A stretch of 64,000 nt of DNA from Ophiura sarsii (GCA_035610835.1 CM069457.1:20950658-21014657), one strand, 5' to 3'; shown: positions 45,627 to 57,474, numbered from the stretch's first letter. The notes: generated from the sequence alone by a model not told the origin. Translations and numbers: made by a program.

Positions 45627-46000
45627 CGATGGTGGATCAAAAGGTTTTGTCAATTGGTACATTCCCTTGAAGAAGCTTTCCTTAACATATACAAAGTTGT
45701 ATCATCGTCTCCATTTCTCAAATCATTGGCGGTATTATTCCTAAGTAGGGATTGTCTCATCTCTGAATGTACAGCTTTGGCTAAGTCGTGTATCCTTGAA
45801 AAAGGCCTCCCGGCAATTTTGTATTTGATTGTTGGAAAAGAGCCAGGAGTCACACGGAACCCAGTAGGGAAGTTGGATGCTCCATCAAATCGGGATACCA
45901 TTTTCATCAAGGTATGTCTGAGTACGGCAAGCTTTGTGAGGACGTGCATTGTCGTGAGGCCAAAAAACAAAACTAGTTTGTTTTCAGTAGTGCGCGCGCA
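45627..46000 (-). mobile_element. Mariner-type transposase remnant in receptor B
   Basis: The left end CGATGGTGGATCAAAAGG follows a TA in the same flank as receptor A's 10383 element. Minus-strand frames keep HDNARPHKACRT (other frame), then KYKIAGRPFSRIHDLAKAVH, a typical mariner C-terminal block, with frameshifts and stops. The right end is not clear and may lie beyond 46000. Confidence 0.8.
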
Positions 46001-46523
46001 TTTTACTGAGATGCTTGATTCTTGCGCATTTATTTTGTTAACGGGGGAAATATTGTCAGAGCGCCAACTTTGTCAACATTGTGTCCAAGATGGTTCAAGA
46101 TGGCGATTGGTCACAAACGGCAAACACGAAAGTGAAAATCCGCGGCGAATATCACATTTTAGCTGGCATAAGAGTAAATAAATTCACATATTTGACTAAA
46201 TAGAACCATTTAAAGTAAATCACCATTATGAATTTGAGCAAGAAAATTAAAATTAAAAACCGCATTTGACTTTTCAGGTTTGCTCTTGAAAACAAACAAC
46301 TGCATGGCTATATTATGCTTCGTTTTTTTCTAAACAGCGAGGTAACATTATCATGTGTAATTAAATGGTGCGGGTGTGTGTGGGGGTGGATGTGGGGTGT
46401 GTGTAAAACAGCGCATTAATGATTACGCGCACGATTATTTATATAAGTCAGTGACGTACTGACATCACTCCCTAGTAAAAGCATAAAAGGGATGTTAAAC
46501 CTGTTCAAACTGTTAATATTCAT

Positions 46524-46633
46524 TGGGCTATTCCATTTCAATTCCATACACCCCTATGGAATATATATAGTGTTCATTCCAAGATTAAGATAATGCTGCC
46601 ATAGGGATTGTATGGATTCAAATGGAATAGCCC
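46524..46633. mobile_element. CAAATGGAATAGC-family MITE, receptor B
   Basis: GGGCTATTCCATTTCAATTC and the inverted TTCAAATGGAATAGCCC form the ends of a 110-bp palindrome, 20 bp from the exon at 46654. Receptor A carries the diverged counterpart at 13207-13322. Confidence 0.75.
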
Positions 46634-46653
46634 ATCAATCGAGGTATACTTAC

Positions 46654-46776
46654 ATCAGATTTCTGGTAGTAGATTAGGTCGCCCCTTGTCATTCCAAAAT
46701 CTGAAACTTTTGCGATGAGACCGTCAGGACCTTGACCTACCAGAATGTTTCGTGCTGCAAGATCCCTGTGAATGAG
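46654..46776 (-). CDS. Receptor B exon 12-equivalent: catalytic loop and DFG
   Basis: 123 nt encode LIHRDLAARNILVGQ and KVSDFGMTRG. All catalytic residues are intact. Acceptor TTATAG, donor TGAT|GTAAGT. Confidence 0.94.
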
Positions 46777-47210
46777 CTATAATTATGCATATGAGAGATA
46801 GTTGAAGAACTGTATTACTTTTGTGGCAATTTCTATAAAGATTATTAGGGTAAATATGATTCTTTTTGCAAGGTATGCACACGACAAATAGCGACACTTC
46901 CTAAATTAAATTGACTATACCGATCTGTATGTGCTTTAAGGAAGCGTTCACTCTGACCGTTGTCAGCGCGATGGTTGGTGTACGAGTAAATACCAATCAA
47001 TATATCAATCGGTACAAGCAAGCCCTCCAAATCCTGCTGACTAAAGTGGAAACGTTTGAATATAAAATTACGTTAATTACGTCATCAGTACATGGGTGAC
47101 CCGAATCGCAAAGCGACCTTTAGTATGTTCAAGAATGCTATCAGCATATGGCTACTGTGACGCCATCAACGAGCATGATAAGTACAACGATTCCTTATTA
47201 GAAACGTTAA

Positions 47211-47597
47211 AGGAACACTAATTAATTTACTTCAGAATTCAAGATAAACATTAAAAATCGCCATTAATGTTGTTTCTATTTACAAAAAAACACAGAAAAA
47301 CTTGATTAAAACAATACCATCGCTATATATCAAACCTTTTCTTAAAAACGCCCTCTATGTAAATATGTTTCGCGTTAATTATCACACGTGCTGCAGGGGG
47401 GGGACACGTTTGACGTAAAATGCTGGTTGCGGCTCTACCAGCATTTTTGAATCGACGCTTTGTTGAATGTACAAATAATGCTATTTTTTCTTAATCCTTA
47501 TAAGTGTAGGTTTATACATGTAATACAATTTTAAAAATATACAAATCCCAGTTTTAATCATAATTGAGGGCGCAGCCTCCAAGACATTAGTGCCTCT
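47211..47597. mobile_element. TTAA-flanked element, family T, member 1
   Basis: Ends AGGAACACTAAT and inverted ATTAGTGCCTCT, TTAA at 47207-47210 and 47598-47601. Receptor A is empty at the site (GAAACGTTAAGTTAAATGG near 13872). It shares interior GTAAAATGCTGGTTGCGGCT with 49004-49338. Confidence 0.85.
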
Positions 47598-47889
47598 TTA
47601 AATTAAATGGACTGAAAGTAGACGCCAACTGTGCACAAACCAATTTTGCATACTGTTGTCTTTAAACGTCCATATTTCATGAACACAATATATATGGTAG
47701 ACCTTAGAATCCCAGTAATGCCTTATTGGCACTGCTGTTGTAAAAGGCAAATACATTTGAACTACATTGTAATAGTCCAGCCAGTTCTAAATTAGCGTGC
47801 CTCCTTACGTATTAATGAAAGACGCCGAGGCCTAAATAACCACATACTATAATTATTTCTCTCCACAACTAATTAAACTATAGCATTAC

Positions 47890-48065
47890 CCCTTGGTCAG
47901 CGAGCATTTTCATCCCTTTCGCTACATCCAATCCAAATCCCAATAGATGTGATGACGTCAGAGTGCTTAATCTTCCATTCTCGTCTGGTTCCGGTAGGCG
48001 ACTGTTTTTAAGAAAGTTTAGCAGGTCACCATGTCTCCCGTGCTCTAATGCTACATACAGCTGGC
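47890..48065 (-). CDS. Receptor B exon 11-equivalent: hinge to alphaE
   Basis: 176 nt encode QLYVALEHGRHGDLLNFLKN and the alphaE helix. Acceptor AATACAG, donor AGGG|GTAATG. Partial copies of its start lie at 48100-48440. Confidence 0.93.
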
Positions 48066-48099
48066 CTGTATTGAAGATGAGTAAATATTAATCATACAT

Positions 48100-48440
48100 T
48101 TTTAGAAAGTTTAGCGGGTTGCCGTGCTTCACGTGCTCTGATGGTATAGCTGGCCTGCAACATGACCAATACAGTTCAGCAGGTTATCGTGCCCCACGTG
48201 ATCTAATGCTACGTTTAGCTGGCTTGCAAAGATGATAAGTACATAACCAATACAGTTGAGCAGTGCAATACATTTTTCTTTACTGGTATTCGGGAATGGA
48301 AAAAGGCGTGCATAACCAATCTTTAGCAGGTCAAAAAGGAGTACACAACCATACATTTTTCAGCCAAGTTTAGCAGGTCAACATGTATAACGTGTTTTAA
48401 TGCTACGTACCTTGTACTGCAACTGGCCTGCAAACAAGGA
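48100..48440 (-). repeat. Array of degenerate partial hinge exons, receptor B
   Basis: Counterpart of 14373-15105. Minus-strand copies of acceptor plus exon start lie near 48104-48160, 48175-48260 and 48365-48430; one reads LNVALDHVGHDNLLNCI. The receptor A LINE tail inside the array is reduced here to a stub at 48265-48302. Confidence 0.72.
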
Positions 48441-48558
48441 GTACTTAATAAATGATGCTCGCTTGGAAGGAAGTATACACTACAAACAAACAAACAAACA
48501 CCTTACCAACGAACAAACAAACACACAGTTGTCCGTTTACAGGACGAATGTTCCTTAC

Positions 48559-48669
48559 CGTTATGTCGTACAGATCCAACAAGCGATACTATATTTATAT
48601 GTCGACCAATTTTCTTCATGCTTTCTAGTTCGCGCGCAAAATTGTTCATTTCAGTCTCCGGTGCCCCAT
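48559..48669 (-). CDS. Receptor B exon 10-equivalent: alphaC helix
   Basis: 111 nt encode FARELESMKKIGRHINIVSL with the salt-bridge Glu kept. Acceptor TATGTAG, donor AACG|GTAAGG. Confidence 0.93.
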
Positions 48670-49003
48670 CTACATACAAAATAATCAAATCAATTAATTG
48701 TTTTTGAATAGTCTCATAATGTACATATTGCGCCCCATTTTGGAGTCGCGAGTGCGACCATTCACGATGGCACAAATACACTGCCGACGTAATGTATGTG
48801 TGCATGGGTTTTCCTAGAAAACCTATGAGTAAACGAGTCAATGTTTTCACTGAAACTAGTACGAGTGTATTATATAGACCTTCTTCATAAATGTGTGTTT
48901 ATTACATGTTATGGTCCTCATTATTTTATACAAAACCCTAACAATCATGACCAGTTAAAATCTACACAGTAATATCCCACATACATTTGCCTCATTATAT
49001 TAA

Positions 49004-49338
49004 ACGGACACAATGTCATGTTGAATTTTTTTAATTCAAGATGAACATTAAAAATTGCCATTATTGTTGTTTCTAATAAAAACCCAGCAAAACTTGATTA
49101 AAACAATGTTTTAAATATGTTGGAATACCACCCTTAACCATGTAAAATGCTGGTTGCGGCTCTAACAGCATAATTATTTGAATCGACGTGTTGTTGTACA
49201 AAGAGGGCTGATTTTTCTTAATACTTATAGGTGTAAGTTCATGCATGTATTACAATTGTAAAAATATACAAATCCAAGATGTTGTCATATATTTTTGTAA
49301 TTGAGGGCGCTTCCCCCACCACATCTCTTAATGCCCCT
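49004..49338. mobile_element. TTAA-flanked element, family T, member 2
   Basis: TTAA at 49000-49003 and 49339-49342. The interior GTAAAATGCTGGTTGCGGCT and the CTTGATTAAAACAAT block match 47211-47597. The receptor A site near 15952-15970 is uninterrupted. Confidence 0.8.
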
Positions 49339-49401
49339 TTAATGAGCTCAGACACACGTACGCCGTTATAATATTACAAGTCAAGATGGGAGTACCTGGT
49401 A

Positions 49402-49797
49402 CACTACCAAAACCCTATTGTACATTTCACGGACATAAATTATGCTAATGAGCTCATTAAATGACGTCACTCACATCATCGGGTTTTGCCGATGATTGAA
49501 ATACGTTGATTGAAATTCTAGGTCGAGTAAAATGATGTTCTTATTTGTTGTCTGTGAGCTTTTCTGATTTTTTTCCCGTATTGGAGTATTTTTTTATTGA
49601 AAATAGACAGTTCAAATTAAACGTTGGTTCCAAGTTCAAGTAACAGCACATGTATTAAAGGCGACAGCAAAGGCAATATGCAAGCAACATTTGAGAAAAA
49701 AACGATGCCCGACTTTGCAAGAAAGTGTACGGGGAAGTGTACGAGTGAACATGACAAACCAAAACATCCTAGTAATAATCATCTCCGTGGCGCAATT

Positions 49798-49837
<40 letters not shown>

Positions 49838-50006
49838 GAGTCCAGCCGGGGGCGTTGTTACTTTTTGCATTTAATGCAGATCGACAAATCACAGTAAAAA
49901 TATAATATTGACAAAATCACAGACCACTTACACAAAAATCGCATCTGCGCATGCTCCTGTCGCGATCGAAATCTACCACGCAAGCAATGAGAGAGTTTTC
50001 ATAGTG
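49402..50006. mobile_element. 605-bp element with Transib/ProtoRAG-like CACTATG end and 5-bp duplication
   Basis: Reading inward, the left end is CACTACCAAAACCC and the right end CACTATGAAAACTC, 11 of 14 identical. TGGTA flanks both sides (49397-49401, 50007-50011) and occurs once at the same intron position in receptor A (16010-16014). Transib and ProtoRAG elements use CACWATG-type ends and 5-bp duplications. No transposase is present. It contains a tRNA-Asn-like gene. Confidence 0.72.
49781..49854 (+). tRNA. tRNA-Asn (GTT)-like gene, possibly a pseudogene
   Basis: The D arm, anticodon arm (CGGCTGTTAACCG, anticodon GTT) and TTCGAGT loop match animal tRNA-Asn closely, and a TTTTT pol III stop follows at 49862-49866. 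The acceptor stem has an A-C mismatch at its end plus G-T pairs, and the T stem (GGTGG with CCAGC) has one G-G mismatch. It lies inside a mobile element. Function is uncertain. Confidence 0.7.
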
Positions 50007-50550
50007 TGGTATGGGATGGGTGGTATGTTAACATTGACATATTTAGGGTGTAGGGCGATGTACGCCCGGGGGGACTCGGATTTGAATTGGTCGGGTGCGG
50101 CTGGAGATTCAAAACCCCTACTCAATTCTATGGATGATTTTGGAGAAAACGGTACCCATTTCTAAGGATTAAGCTTCATTATAGACCCAATTTTTGCCAA
50201 TTATCGCGAAAATAGACCTAATTGTAAAAAGGAACCCCATGATTTTCCAGCACAAAAACATACCCCATATTTAGGGGTGGGGGGGGGGGTCAGAAAAGCG
50301 ACCCATTAGAGCGGCACATCCCCGTGTACCGTATTAGGTGAGTAGCTTCCTGGGGATGTACGGTCTATAGTAAGTCTTGTTCATCTCAAATTTGGTAGAC
50401 GGACTTATTCAGCACACATTTTGTGGAACAGTAACATTAAAAGGTTAAGAGGTAGAAAACCCGTTACATAAGCAGAGGTTCAATGCTCCCAGTCCCCACA
50501 CCGGTTCAAATCTACTTCTCTACAGGTACATATACCCAGAAGTGACCTAC

Positions 50551-50806
50551 CGGGAAGTGTTTTGATGGCTACTCTGGTCCAGGTGGCGCCCTTTTTAACC
50601 ATGCCTTCTCGAATTTCTCCAAAGTTACCATGGCCTAGAATAAGCGTGCCCACATTCAAATCTTTCCACTGCAGATCCCAGTAAGTCGGGTCTATCACTA
50701 TGAGTCCGCCGGGGCGTACATTCATGTACTCAACTTCAGGGAGGGTGTCTATCAACACGTCTTCGCCGTTAAGATTACGATTTGGGTGAAGAGGCTGCAA
50801 TGACAT
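50551..50806 (-). CDS. Receptor B exon 9-equivalent: juxtamembrane and kinase N-lobe
   Basis: 256 nt, about seven substitutions in 85 residues relative to receptor A. EVEYMNV, GHGNFGE and VAIK are unchanged. Acceptor TTTGTAG, donor CCCG|GTAGGT. Confidence 0.93.
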
Positions 50807-51242
50807 CTACAAAGGATATCAACGGTTGGTTTATTGATATGGACGGTAAAACTAGCACAATGGGGATGCTATTGGAAAGTTTTTTTCATATGTTTAATGC
50901 AATACTTGTAGCATGTCTCCTTAGAGACCTTCGATTTACAATGTGATAAGCTACTAATACCAATGGAATCAATAGAAACAGAACAATTGAAACATGCTGA
51001 TGTATGGATGTTGCTCAGGAAACCTTCTTTGTTATAGTCTTTTTTCCTTCCACGAGACAATGACGTCGCTGTGTCAAACGCTAATTCCAGTAGATAAACG
51101 CGACTTTGTACTCCGTGGCGCTGGCACATATACACACGCGTAGAAAGACGGAGGATGGAGGTGCGTGCGTAAAAGGTGCGCCTTGCCAGAGCAGAGGGAG
51201 TGAAACTGATTATAATATCCTCTTATCGTATATTATATTTAC

Positions 51243-51370
51243 CGTGCTCAAACGACGCCATGAGGGTAACATTTTCCTCTTGTATGCAACGAAGATAATG
51301 GTTCCAACCAAAAGAATGAGTACTCCAATAGCGCCTCCAATTCCAGCAATTGTACCTACACCAAAAATGC
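51243..51370 (-). CDS. Receptor B exon 8-equivalent: transmembrane segment
   Basis: 128 nt encode GVGTIAGIGGAIGVLILLVG then TIIFVAYKRK, the membrane helix plus stop-transfer. One extra Arg follows (WRRLST) and one residue is missing at the start, so the length is conserved. Acceptor GTGCAG, donor CACG|GTAAAT. Confidence 0.92.
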
Positions 51371-51481
51371 CTGCACAAAACAAATTATGAAGATACGATA
51401 ATGAGTTTTGACCCATAATTATGGTCCTGGATAAAACAAAAATTGATAGACGATTCGCCAGGCCACAAAACAATAAATGTA

Positions 51482-52188
51482 CAGGGTGTATCAGAAATAA
51501 CTGTACCGTGTTTCTAAAATACATAAAAAATACAAAATGATTATTGTTTTAAATTTAATTACTGCAATATAAAGGTGAACATGTTTCCTATGTTATATGT
51601 TAATTTCATTGAGATATCTCTTTTTGTTCTCGTGTGGCAAGACATAATCGAAAATCGATGAAAAACGTATTTTCAATTTCAATCAATCCTCACTACCACT
51701 TACCCAACATTTCATACAATGTAGCCCACACCACATAAGCAATATTCAAAGCTCCCGCCAAAGAAAAGAAAGTTAAAACCACTCAAGCAGAACAAATCCT
51801 GGTTTATTTGCGGATTAAAAATCAGAATTTATCTCCAAATTTCACCCACAAAAGTATGCAAATAATACATAGTTATACAAGTGATGTGAAAAGTTGAGAT
51901 ATGGCGACAAAAAAAAAACCCTGTCCTATATGGACAGATGGATATCTCAGGTAGGGCTAGTAATTTCACAGATTTTTAAATTGATCATTTCGACCAAAAT
52001 TGAAATCTACCATTTTTACCAGAAAGTCTGTATTTTCCAACAGAAATGTCCGATTTTCAAAATTTAAAATTCTTATGAAAGCTGGGCGTTTGCGCAAGAT
52101 AAATGTGAAAACGGTTTGAACAATATCAATCGAATTCATACCGTAATAAATCGTATTGCCTCGGTACAGTTCTTTCTGATACACCCTG
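51482..52188. mobile_element. TA-flanked foldback element (CAGGGTGTATCAGAAATAAC ends)
   Basis: The ends and their inverted complement (GTTCTTTCTGATACACCCTG) are flanked by TA. The homologous intron of receptor A runs through without it near 17235. It is 707 bp and non-coding. Confidence 0.85.
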
Positions 52189-52646
52189 TATAAGCATAGA
52201 AAACAGCCGTAAACAAATAAAATTAAAAAATTTAAAAAATTGATCAGTTCTCGTCTGTGAATTTTCGTTATTTGATGTGCGGTGCTTGTTCTCGGATCGA
52301 CTCCGACCGTAGCATTTATTGTCGTATACATGTACACTTGCTGGCCGAAGAAGTCAGTGACCTCACCTTTTGAATGCAAAGAAAGTAGAGCCAATAAAAA
52401 TATTCACTGAATTCTGCTCTCCAACCAAGTTTCTTGATAATTCCTTCCTATGAGCGGGGTACAGAACCCATTATGTTTTCATTATTGCCTAACTTTAACA
52501 TGTTGTGTGTATCATGTAGTACATAAACATATAAAGAAAACATTGCAATCTTGACAATGAAACCAAATTATATGAATTTTTATTCAGAGCAAATAATGGA
52601 ATTTGTATAACCCTTACGCTGCCAGATCTAACCAAATCTAACATAA

Positions 52647-53117
52647 GGGCGCACAGCACTAAATCACTCCTCGTTTTGTGTAATGGTAGTAAGTTCCGGC
52701 AAAAACAAAAACCGAGGTTGTGATAAATGGGGTCCTTTGGGAATAATTTTGACGTGAGGGTAGCATTTTATAATTAAAATGAAAGATAATCTCTTGTTCT
52801 TTGCTCAGGATATTGCAAAATAAAGATTTTCGATTGTACCGAAAATTTATCACGTGGATGAATACACATGCTCGGAGGCGGTCAGAAGGCGAGAGTCCGG
52901 GCTGAAAATAGGGGTGGCGCTCTTTAAATGATCATATCGTAAAATCTAATTGGAATGGGTATCTGTTCTTGACGATTTTATGAAATTTTAATACTTGTTT
53001 GTTAGAATGAAGCATTCGAGACATTCCAAAAAGAGTTACTAAGGACCCAAAATCGCGACTTGTTTAGCTCTATTTTACACGTAATCCAATGGGCGGTACA
53101 TTTAGTGCTGTGCCCCC
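52647..53117. mobile_element. 471-bp element A, left copy, bordering the tandem array
   Basis: Ends GGGCGCACAGCACTAAAT and inverted ATTTAGTGCTGTGCCCCC. ATAA precedes it (52643-52646). It is a direct repeat of 57000-57470 with the same length and almost no differences. Its 64-codon open frame has no recognised motif. Confidence 0.88.
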
Positions 53118-56100
53118 TTGTAACACGCAGTGGTGAAACTAGGATTATATTGATTTGCATTGATTTTGAGTATGTAAAAGAGGTAATTTGATCTGATTTT
53201 TAAAGAAAAACACATTTCTGCATGTGCCATGCATTAATATCATGAACAAAACCCAATTTGCTTACAAATTGGGAGCAAAAACGGTTGAAGAGCATCATTT
53301 GACTACAAATTTGCTTGTTTTGATTTTACCCGCAATAATGGACCCCCTTGCCATGGTTATCCGATTATAGACCTACATATCTAAGCTTGTTTGATCAATC
53401 AGGGGGTTAACAAATAAAGTTCAGAAATTGTTGTTTAAAATACGTTTGTAATTTATGTCAAATCATATCGGGGGGGGGGGGGGGGGGGGGTGACCAGGTT
53501 TAAGTTTGGTCTAAATTAAGACAAAAATGGGGCTTGCAAAGTATCAAAATGTCAATAACAGTACTCTGGGCAATTCCCTAGAGGATATAACCTAAAACAA
53601 ATTGCATTGTGAGATTCACTGATCTACGATACATTATGCATGACAGATAAATAGACAATTTAGGCCTATTATTATTTCAAAATTGAAACATTTTTCACCC
53701 CATACCCCTAAAATTCGGCAATTTGGGCCTACAATTTCCACATTTGTATCTCAGGTTTAATATAGGGTGAGCACGTCATTGCGTAATCAGTTTCATTGTC
53801 CGTTGAGTTTTTAAAACATTGTATATATAAACGTTTAATATAATTTAAAACATAGATAGTCTCATCAACATGTCATAATCAATGAAAGAGATTTTATAAA
53901 CTTCCGAAATTCTGCAAAATGACTTAAAAGTGCCCAAAATTCGAAAATTCGAAATTGAGTTTCATTCCTTAACTAACATAACTTTAGTTAAAGGTGATAT
54001 TAAAATTAACTAAATTGGCAGTTTTTCTTGATATTACTTGGTGTCTACAAAAATGACAAAAAAATACATTTTTTTTTTTTTATTGTGTGTTGTAACACGC
54101 AGTGGTGAAACTAGGATTATATTGATTTGCATTGATTTTGAGTATGTAAAAGAGGTAATTTGATCTGATTTTTAAAGAAAAACACATTTCTGCATGTGCC
54201 ATGCATTAATATCATGAACAAAACCCAATTTGCTTACAAATTGGGAGCAAAAACGGTTGAAGAGCATCATTTGACTACAAATTTGCTTGTTTTGATTTTA
54301 CCCGCAATAATGGACCCCCTTGCCATGGTTATCCGATTATAGACCTACATATCTAAGCTTGTTTGATCAATCAGGGGGTTAACAAATAAAGTTCAGAAAT
54401 TGTTGTTTAAAATACGTTTGTAATTTATGTCAAATCATATCGGGGGGGGGGGGGGGGGGGGGGTGACCAGGTTTAAGTTTGGTCTAAATTAAGACAAAAA
54501 TGGGGCTTGCAAAGTATCAAAATGTCAATAACAGTACTCTGGGCAATTCCCTAGAGGATATAACCTAAAACAAATTGCATTGTGAGATTCACTGATCTAC
54601 GATACATTATGCATGACAGATAAATAGACAATTTAGGCCTATTATTATTTCAAAATTGAAACATTTTTCACCCCATACCCCTAAAATTCGGCAATTTGGG
54701 CCTACAATTTCCACATTTGTATCTCAGGTTTAATATAGGGTGAGCACGTCATTGCGTAATCAGTTTCATTGTCCGTTGAGTTTTTAAAACATTGTATATA
54801 TAAACGTTTAATATAATTTAAAACATAGATAGTCTCATCAACATGTCATAATCAATGAAAGAGATTTTATAAACTTCCGAAATTCTGCAAAATGACTTAA
54901 AAGTGCCCAAAATTCGAAAATTCGAAATTGAGTTTCATTCCTTAACTAACATAACTTTAGTTAAAGGTGATATTAAAATTAACTAAATTGGCAGTTTTTC
55001 TTGATATTACTTGGTGTCTACAAAAATGACAAAAAAATACATTTTTTTTTTTTTATTGTGTGTTGTAACACGCAGTGGTGAAACTAGGATTATATTGATT
55101 TGCATTGATTTTGAGTATGTAAAAGAGGTAATTTGATCTGATTTTTAAAGAAAAACACATTTCTGCATGTGCCATGCATTAATATCATGAACAAAACCCA
55201 ATTTGCTTACAAATTGGGAGCAAAAACGGTTGAAGAGCATCATTTGACTACAAATTTGCTTGTTTTGATTTTACCCGCAATAATGGACCCCCTTGCCATG
55301 GTTATCCGATTATAGACCTACATATCTAAGCTTGTTTGATCAATCAGGGGGTTAACAAATAAAGTTCAGAAATTGTTGTTTAAAATACGTTTGTAATTTA
55401 TGTCAAATCATATCGGGGGGGGGGGGGGGTGACCAGGTTTAAGTTTGGTCTAAATTAAGACAAAAATGGGGCTTGCAAAGTATCAAAATGTCAATAACAG
55501 TACTCTGGGCAATTCCCTAGAGGATATAACCTAAAACAAATTGCATTGTGAGATTCACTGATCTACGATACATTATGCATGACAGATAAATAGACAATTT
55601 AGGCCTATTATTATTTCAAAATTGAAACATTTTTCACCCCATACCCCTAAAATTCGGCAATTTGGGCCTACAATTTCCACATTTGTATCTCAGGTTTAAT
55701 ATAGGGTGAGCACGTCATTGCGTAATCAGTTTCATTGTCCGTTGAGTTTTTAAAACATTGTATATATAAACGTTTAATATAATTTAAAACATAGATAGTC
55801 TCATCAACATGTCATAATCAATGAAAGAGATTTTATAAACTTCCGAAATTCTGCAAAATGACTTAAAAGTGCCCAAAATTCGAAAATTCGAAATTGAGTT
55901 TCATTCCTTAACTAACATAACTTTAGTTAAAGGTGATATTAAAATTAACTAAATTGGCAGTTTTTCTTGATATTACTTGGTGTCTACAAAAATGACAAAA
56001 AAATACATTTTTTTTTTTTTATTGTGTGTTGTAACACGCAGTGGTGAAACTAGGATTATATTGATTTGCATTGATTTTGAGTATGTAAAAGAGGTAATTT

Positions 56101-56995
56101 GATCTGATTTTTAAAGAAAAACACATTTCTGCATGTGCCATGCATTAATATCATGAACAAAACCCAATTTGCTTACAAATTGGGAGCAAAAATGGTTGAA
56201 GAGCATCATTTGACTACAAATTTGCTTGTTTTGATTTTACCCGCAATAATGGACCCCCTTGCCATGGTTATCCGATTATAGACCTACATATCTAAGCTTG
56301 TTTGATCAATCAGGGGGTTAACAAATAAAGTTCAGAAATTGTTGTTTAAAATACGTTTGTAATTTATGTCAAATCATATCGGGGGGGGGGGGGGGTGACC
56401 AGGTTTAAGTTTGGTCTAAATTAAGACAAAAATGGGGCTTGCAAAGTATCAAAATGTCAATAACAGTACTCTGGGCAATTCCCTAGAGGATATAACCTAA
56501 AACAAATTGCATTGTGAGATTCACTGATCTACGATACATTATGCATGACAGATAAATAGACAATTTAGGCCTATTATTATTTCAAAATTGAAACATTTTT
56601 CACCCCATACCCCTAAAATTCGGCAATTTGGGCCTACAATTTCCACATTTGTATCTCAGGTTTAATATAGGGTGAGCACGTCATTGCGTAATCAGTTTCA
56701 TTGTCCGTTGAGTTTTTAAAACATTGTATATATAAACGTTTAATATAATTTAAAACATAGATAGTCTCATCAACATGTCATAATCAATGAAAGAGATTTT
56801 ATAAACTTCCGAAATTCTGCAAAATGACTTAAAAGTGCCCAAAATTCGAAAATTCGAAATTGAGTTTCATTCCTTAACTAACATAACTTTAGTTAAAGGT
56901 GATATTAAAATTAACTAAATTGGCAGTTTTTCTTGATATTACTTGGTGTCTACAAAAATGACAAAAAAATACATTTTTTTTTTTTATTGTGTGTT
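53118..56995 (+). repeat. Tandem array: four near-identical units of about 970 bp
   Basis: Units start at about 53121, 54093, 55066 and 56032 (TAACACGCAGTGGTGAAACT). They differ almost only in the poly-G run (21, 22, 15 and 15 G) and a poly-T run, with one substitution seen in unit 4 (AAAATGGTTG for AAAACGGTTG). No coding frame. It lies in the receptor B intron between the membrane exon and FN3-4. Confidence 0.97.
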
Positions 56996-56999
56996 ATAA

Positions 57000-57470
57000 G
57001 GGCGCACAGCACTAAATCACTCCTCGTTTTGTGTAATGGTAGTAAGTTCCGGCAAAAACAAAAACCGAGGTTGTGATAAATGGGGTCCTTTGGGAATAAT
57101 TTTGACGTGAGGGTAGCATTTTATAATTAAAATGAAAGATAATCTCTTGTTCTTTGCTCAGGATATTGCAAAATAAAGATTTTCGATTGTACCGAAAATT
57201 TATCACGTGGATGAATACACATGCTCGGAGGCGGTCAGAAGGCGAGAGTCCGGGCTGAAAATAGGGGTGGCGCTCTTTAAATGATCATATCGTAAAATCT
57301 AATTGGAATGGGTATCTGTTCTTGACGATTTTATGAAATTTTAATACTTGTTTGTTAGAATGAAGCATTCGAGACATTCCAAAAAGAGTTACTAAGGACC
57401 CAAAATCGCGACTTGTTTAGCTCTATTTTACACGTAATCCAATGGGCGGTACATTTAGTGCTGTGCCCCC
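57000..57470. mobile_element. 471-bp element A, right copy
   Basis: Same sequence and orientation as 52647-53117. ATAA lies on both sides (56996-56999, 57471-57474). Confidence 0.88.
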
Positions 57471-57474
57471 ATAA

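Noticed and set aside
45654..46181. 175-codon plus-strand open frame
   Set aside because: It is antisense to the mariner transposase remnant and runs into unrelated intron sequence.
52647..57470. LTR retrotransposon, with element A as the LTR
   Set aside because: A starts GGGCG and ends GCCCCC with its own 18-bp inverted ends, not TG...CA, and the sequence between has no gag or pol frame.
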